Assembly (NCBI GenBank): GCA_002841275.1
Contig: PHET01000022.1
Coordinates: forward strand, 1-57,501
Length of the DNA stretch: 57,501 nt
Source of the DNA: Actinobacteria bacterium HGW-Actinobacteria-7
GTDB lineage: Bacteria; Actinomycetota; Coriobacteriia; Anaerosomatales; PHET01
Reading direction: 5' to 3'
The translations under genes and the position numbers were made by a program. The stretch's first letter is position 1, and each line of letters opens with the position of its first letter. Below the pieces are notes generated by a model, which saw only the letters and a list, made by a program, of their open reading frames with translations, searched no databases and was not told the DNA's origin. This document shows, piece after piece, positions 53,619 through 57,501 of this stretch.

Positions 53619-53999
53619 TTACCCTTGGACCTTGGAGAGCTCCTCGGCCACAGCTGACAGCAACTTCTCGGGCTCGACCGGTTTGGTCAGGTACTGGTTC
53701 GCACCAGTCCTTATGCCCGTTGCCATCGCCTGCTCCTCGGTCTTCGCCGTGAGCATGATGATGGGTATGCTCTTGTACTTCTGGTCAAACTTGAGCAAGC
53801 GACAGACTCGGTAGCCGTCAAGCTTCGGAAGCATGACGTCGAGCAGTATCAGATCGGGCATTTCGCTGCGGGCCGTCTCAAGCGCCTCTGCGCCGTCGGT
53901 GGCTGTGATGACCTCGTAGCCCCCAGCCAGGAGAATGGCCTTGATCATCTCCAAGATGGTAGGGCTGTCATCAACCGCGAGGATTCGCGCTGTGGCCAT
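53619..53999 (-). CDS. Single-domain response regulator (CheY/PilG-like)
   Basis: 126-residue receiver with Asp54 in LILLDVMLPKLDGYR, acidic pair ILAVDDSP, LTAKTEEQ and conserved Lys in YLTKPVE. No output domain. GGGGAG lies eight bases before the ATG at 53997-53999. Likely the diffusible phosphate acceptor of CheA in this operon. Confidence 0.92.
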   Translation of the reverse strand: MATARILAVDDSPTILEMIKAILLAGGYEVITATDGAEALETARSEMPDLILLDVMLPKLDGYRVCRLLKFDQKYKSIPIIMLTAKTEEQAMATGIRTGANQYLTKPVEPEKLLSAVAEELSKVQG

Positions 54000-54068
54000 G
54001 CGGATAACTCCCCTCATCCCGAACGCGTCATGACAGATTATCGCCCTCTCAGCAGGGCATCTTGAGTG

Positions 54069-55577
54069 CTAGCTGAGCTTGCCACACTCTATCAGACTAC
54101 GCTCACAGGTCTTGGCTAACAGATCCGGTCTAAAACCACCCAGAAACGCCGTCCACGAACCCTCGGGTTTGGCGTGCAGTGCACGCAGTGTGTTCTCATA
54201 GTCCCTACATGCTTCGGCGGTCTCACCTCGCTGACGGTGGATGTTGGCTACCGCGAAGTGCCCGAGCACGAAGTCCCTGTCTATGTACACCGTACGCTTG
54301 AACTCCGCTAGCGCTGCATCGGAGTCGCCTTGCTGCTGGTAGATGACCCCCAGAACGTAGCGAGCACCGGCCGTCAGCGGGTATTTCTTGAGCACCGTAT
54401 CGGCCTGAGCCGCAGCCTCTTCGAGCCGCCCTAGATCCGCGTAGGCGAACGCAGCGGTCAGATGGGCCTCCACGTTCTCGGAATCCATCCCGAGCGCCGC
54501 CTTCGCGAACTCGAGTGCATCTTCTGCGCGCGCATCTTCGAGCGCCGCATGCGCCTTGGCCACCAGCTGTGCCGCAGGGTTCTTCGCCGGTTCGGGTACC
54601 GAGAACTCCTTGAGCCGGCTGCGGCGCTCCTTCTGCCCACTGGCCGTGGCACCTTCGCGCAGCCGATCGGCGACTGTCGGGCGCTTGCCCCGCTGGGCCA
54701 CCACATCATCGAAGGACAGCGCGCGCTTGGCCTGGGGCTTTCGGTACAGAAACACGCCGTCAATCTCCACGACCTCGAACTTGTCGGATATCGACGTGAG
54801 CGTCTCGGAATGACCGATGAACAGATACCCGCCCGGGTTGAGGGCCTCGTAGAATCGATCCACTACCCGACGAGTGGACTCGTACTTGAAGTAGATAGTC
54901 ACGTTGCGACAGAAGATGACATCCCAGCCGCTCATCAGCGCAAGCGGGTAGGGCTCCTTGATCAGGTTGTGAAAGTGGAAGGAACACTTGTCTCTGACCC
55001 GCTGCACGGGACGATAGCCTTCCGGCACCACGTCAAACCAGCGCGAGAGTACCTGCTTCTGGAGATTCACCACCCCGCGGTCGGGGTAGACGGCCCTGCG
55101 GGCCCGCTCAAGCGCTTGCGTCGAGACGTCTGTGCCGACGACCTCAAGACTCTGACCGGTGGCCTCCAACGCCGAATCCAGTAGGGTCATCGCAATCGTG
55201 TAGGGCTCCTCTCCGGTCGAGCAACCAGCCGACCAGACCCTGAACTTCCGAGAAGCAGTAGGGGAACGTCCGTCGATGATCTCCGGAATGACCTTGTCTC
55301 GTAGCGCGTCGAACTGCGCGGGAAACCGAAAGAAGCTCGTCTCGTTGATCGTGACGAGGTTCATGAGTTCCTTGAACTCGTCCTCGTCGTTGGAGAGAAG
55401 TCGGAAGTAGTCGTGATAGTCGGTGAATCCGAATCCAGTCGCCCTGGTCACCAGGGAGATCCGCAGGGAGTCGATCTTCATCTCCTCCATGTAGATGCCT
55501 GAGTGCTTGTGGATCCAGTCCCTGAACAGCTCGAATTCCTCGGTGGTCAGGTCCTTTCTCAGAGCATCTTGGCTCAT
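54069..55577 (-). CDS. cheR: CheR methyltransferase with C-terminal TPR repeats
   Basis: Methylates receptor glutamates using SAM. 502 residues: N-terminal helical domain, NETSFFRFPAQFD (78-90), SAM motif RVWSAGCSTGEEPYTIA (113-129), FCRNVTIYF, then a disordered linker and at least three TPR-like repeats from about 350 (AHLTAAFAYADLGRLEEAAA, GVIYQQQGDSDAALAEFKR, ANIHRQRGETAEACRDYEN). TPRs may tether it to the array, as in several alternative chemosensory systems. The start is the ATG five bases past the DUF4388 stop. Confidence 0.93.
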   Translation of the reverse strand: MSQDALRKDLTTEEFELFRDWIHKHSGIYMEEMKIDSLRISLVTRATGFGFTDYHDYFRLLSNDEDEFKELMNLVTINETSFFRFPAQFDALRDKVIPEIIDGRSPTASRKFRVWSAGCSTGEEPYTIAMTLLDSALEATGQSLEVVGTDVSTQALERARRAVYPDRGVVNLQKQVLSRWFDVVPEGYRPVQRVRDKCSFHFHNLIKEPYPLALMSGWDVIFCRNVTIYFKYESTRRVVDRFYEALNPGGYLFIGHSETLTSISDKFEVVEIDGVFLYRKPQAKRALSFDDVVAQRGKRPTVADRLREGATASGQKERRSRLKEFSVPEPAKNPAAQLVAKAHAALEDARAEDALEFAKAALGMDSENVEAHLTAAFAYADLGRLEEAAAQADTVLKKYPLTAGARYVLGVIYQQQGDSDAALAEFKRTVYIDRDFVLGHFAVANIHRQRGETAEACRDYENTLRALHAKPEGSWTAFLGGFRPDLLAKTCERSLIECGKLS

Positions 55578-55579
55578 CG

Positions 55580-56329
55580 CTACACGTCTGCCAGAGGCTC
55601 GCCCGCAGGTCCAACCTTGGTGATAAGCCCTCCCGCGTACATCCCATACAGGATGCGAGCCGTCTCGAAATCGCTGTAGCCGGTCATCTCGACCAACTCG
55701 GCGACGCTGCGACCGCCGTGAAGGAAGCACAGGAGCATCCACTCGCGTGGCTTGAGATGTATGTCCGTGGACTTGGTACCCGGGGCTCCTGCCATCGCAA
55801 ACCGGGTGTCGAGTGAAGGAATCTTCTCGCGGATCCTGTTCCACATCTCGAGTCGCTTGCCCGCATCGGACATCGCCGTGTCAACAGGTACCGCGATTCC
55901 GATGTCGGCGTCCCCGCATGGCTCGTCCGGCTGGAACCTAAGCTCACCATCTTCGAGACGCAGAAGGTCAAACAGCGCGCTCGAGACCTGTTCGAGTACG
56001 AATCCCTCCAGAACCGTGGCCTCGAGGTAGCCCTCGTCAACAAGAATCTGACCGAGCTTGCGTGTCGCCTTGTCGCGCTTCTGGATCTTCATCAGTCCCT
56101 GGGCCTGGCGAAGCTGCTTCTCTGAGATGACCCCGGCACGCACCAGCCGCTTGCCAGCGGCCTCCCCCGTCCCGGCAGGACTCGCGAAACAGACCCGGCC
56201 TTCTCGGAAACAGACAATCCCTTTGGTCACGCCATTGTCGACGTGGAGCACGCCCGTCTTCGACCCTGTCGAAAGCAGCCTGAACATGTCAGCTAGGGAG
56301 AATTCTTTGAGGTTACCCTCCAGAGCCAC
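55580..56329 (-). CDS. DUF4388 (PATAN-like) protein with MshEN-like repeats
   Basis: 249 residues. N-terminal DUF4388 domain (1-55: VALEGNLKEFSLADMFRLLS, KTGVLHVDNG, GIVCFREGRVCFAS). Two 24-residue elements follow (57-80 and 91-114); the second, KLGQILVDEG with L107, V111 and Q114, nearly matches the MshEN c-di-GMP-binding consensus RLGxxLxxxGx6LxxxLxxQ. A C-terminal winged-helix-like part (187-245) follows. GTG start at 56327-56329 with GGGAGG six bases upstream. DUF4388 proteins accompany two-component and motility systems; it leads this operon. Confidence 0.8.
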   Translation of the reverse strand: MALEGNLKEFSLADMFRLLSTGSKTGVLHVDNGVTKGIVCFREGRVCFASPAGTGEAAGKRLVRAGVISEKQLRQAQGLMKIQKRDKATRKLGQILVDEGYLEATVLEGFVLEQVSSALFDLLRLEDGELRFQPDEPCGDADIGIAVPVDTAMSDAGKRLEMWNRIREKIPSLDTRFAMAGAPGTKSTDIHLKPREWMLLCFLHGGRSVAELVEMTGYSDFETARILYGMYAGGLITKVGPAGEPLADV

Positions 56330-56409
56330 GCAGTACCTCCCAGCCACGATCATTCGCTTCGACAGCGCGACCAAACAGCACGATTGAACCGCTCGCCGCG
56401 CACCGCCAC

Positions 56410-56437
56410 ATCCTAGCACGCAACACGGTGTCCTCAA
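56410..56437 (-). promoter_or_regulatory. Promoter of the chemosensory operon
   Basis: TTGAGG (56432-56437), 16-bp spacer, TAGGAT (56410-56415). Start near 56403 gives a leader of about 75 bases before the DUF4388 GTG. Confidence 0.5.
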
Positions 56438-56585
56438 AGAAGCTCGGACAACGGCGCACAGTGCGCGAGCGACCTGCGCCACCTGCGGGAACATGCCCAT
56501 CCGCCGACCCTTCACGATGAGGTCCGAGCGAGGTTGGACGCGAGCGAGCGACGGTACTACGCTTCGTCCGGGAGAGGAGACTGTC

Positions 56586-57269
56586 GTGCGCAGACCGTTG
56601 CTCTGGATGTTCATCGCGGTTTCGGCTTTGGCGGCACTCGTGCTGCTGGGGCGGCCTGCCCGCCAACCCGAATCTCTCGACGCACTCGCAAGCGACGCTG
56701 AACCGGACAACGGCCCGGTAGCAAAGGTCTCGGCTGCCCCCGTCATTCCCGCGACCGCCAGCCAACCGCTGCCCACTGATCGAGACCCGCTGCCGGAAGT
56801 GCTCGTGGACCCCGCGCTCCGAATCGAGAAGTCGAAGCGGCGGCTCACCGTGTACTCCGACGGTGTACCAGTCAAAGGCTATCGGATAGCCCTGGGCCGA
56901 CAGCCGGTGGGCGATAAGGAGCAGGAGGGCGATAACAGGACGCCTGAAGGCGAGTTCTACGTGTGCTCGAAGAACTCGAACTCCGCCTACCACCTGGCCC
57001 TCGGTCTGTCCTATCCCAACGAGGAAGACGCCGATCGAGGTCTCGAGTCGCACCTGATCACCAAGCGCGAGCATCGGGCCATCACCGCTGCCATCCATCG
57101 CATGCAGCGGCCTCCCTGGAGTACCGCGCTGGGCGGCGAGATCATGATCCATGGCTCGGGGGCGACCCGCGGCGACTGGACCCGGGGCTGTGTCGCATTG
57201 GACGACTGCGACATCGATGAGCTGTTCACCGCGGTGCCGTTGGGAACTCCCATCGAGATCATCCCGTGA
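56586..57269 (+). CDS. L,D-transpeptidase (YkuD family), membrane-anchored
   Basis: Cross-links peptidoglycan through 3-3 bonds, or attaches proteins to it. 227 residues: N-terminal transmembrane anchor (about 5-20), a Pro/Ala-rich linker (30-75), and a YkuD domain with RRLTVYSDGVPVKGYRIALG and the catalytic region EIMIHGSGATRGDWTRGCVA, where His and Cys (in RGCVAL) match the family motif. GTG start at 56586 with GGAG six bases upstream. It links with the two PBPs in this window as wall enzymes, but is not co-transcribed with them. Confidence 0.88.
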   Translation: MRRPLLWMFIAVSALAALVLLGRPARQPESLDALASDAEPDNGPVAKVSAAPVIPATASQPLPTDRDPLPEVLVDPALRIEKSKRRLTVYSDGVPVKGYRIALGRQPVGDKEQEGDNRTPEGEFYVCSKNSNSAYHLALGLSYPNEEDADRGLESHLITKREHRAITAAIHRMQRPPWSTALGGEIMIHGSGATRGDWTRGCVALDDCDIDELFTAVPLGTPIEIIP

Positions 57270-57278
57270 GCGAATCGG

Positions 57279-57501
57279 CTACTTGCCGAACTTGCCGGTG
57301 ACGTGTTCGATCTCAAGACAGAGCGCCGAGAAGCCCCCGATTCTCTGTTCCAGAGTCCACGAACGGGAAGACCAGTACTCAGCCGGATCGGTCTCCAGAT
57401 GATTGACCAGCGCGTGGATCGCAACGAGCTTCTCGGCCTCATCGGTCACGCGCCGTATCGTGCCGCTGATCACCAGCGACTCGAATGGATGCTCGCACTC
57501 A
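57279..57501 (-). CDS. Pyridoxamine 5'-phosphate oxidase-type flavin protein (partial)
   Basis: C-terminal piece of about 73 residues; the gene runs off the right edge. ESLVISGTIRRVTDEAEKLV followed by ALVNHLETDP resembles the FMN split-barrel family that includes NimA-type nitroreductases. The stop lies nine bases past the transpeptidase stop, so the two converge. Exact family cannot be fixed from the fragment. Confidence 0.65.
   Translation of the reverse strand, partial: ECEHPFESLVISGTIRRVTDEAEKLVAIHALVNHLETDPAEYWSSRSWTLEQRIGGFSALCLEIEHVTGKFGK

Overview
The window looks like chromosome from a high-GC, anaerobic actinobacterium. The minus-strand start of a 16S rRNA gene at the left edge, read from memory of rRNA sequences, resembles Coriobacteriia and related lineages. 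GTG starts are frequent, several genes appear to have little or no leader, and a group 3-type [NiFe] hydrogenase with Hdr-like partners is present. The lineage is inference; the gene content is read from the sequence. No transposon, integrase, prophage or CRISPR array was seen. Nearly all genes are conserved housekeeping genes, and the unusual material lies mainly at 41-57 kb.

Left part (1-11.5 kb): 5' end of a 16S gene with a long leader and two tandem promoters; tyrS; two class A penicillin-binding proteins, both with C-terminal PASTA domains and one also with a PKD domain, on either side of a U32/RlhA-type peptidase; a NIF3-like gene translationally coupled to a 3-methyladenine DNA glycosylase; and a small DUF5658-type membrane protein. 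Next (11.5-20.4 kb) comes a complete arginine operon read leftward, argC-J-B-D-F-R-G-H, with a TatA-like micro-gene between argG and argH and a promoter covered by a pair of ARG-box-like palindromes.

Middle (20.4-41 kb): pheS-pheT behind a Phe-specific T-box; a SipW-like signal peptidase with a TasA/camelysin-like substrate, preceded by three direct repeats at exact 11-bp spacing; infC-rpmI-rplT with an ATC start codon and an attenuator-like terminator in a long leader; thrS; a membrane zinc-ribbon protein; folC and valS; a small four-cysteine protein; tig-clpP-clpX; six tRNA genes (Leu, Lys, His, Arg, Gly, Pro); and murI-MBL-rph-rdgB.

Right part (41-57.5 kb): a hydrogenase locus (maturation protease, an 80-residue unknown, large and small [NiFe] subunits, and an HdrA-like protein fused to MvhD). 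The HdrA part has lost the flavin-binding glycine motif, and no hdrB or hdrC is present. Directly upstream on the same strand is a nine-gene chemosensory operon: DUF4388 protein, cheR with TPRs, a receiver, a GspE/PilB-like protein with degenerate catalytic motifs, two cheW genes, a receptor with no sensor domain, a cheA-receiver hybrid and cheB. Two of these proteins carry MshEN-like, potentially c-di-GMP-binding, elements. This is the best candidate for an undescribed system: a chemosensory pathway with a pseudo-ATPase of the pilus/secretion family, beside a hydrogenase that might share its regulation. An L,D-transpeptidase and a partial flavin-type oxidase end the window.
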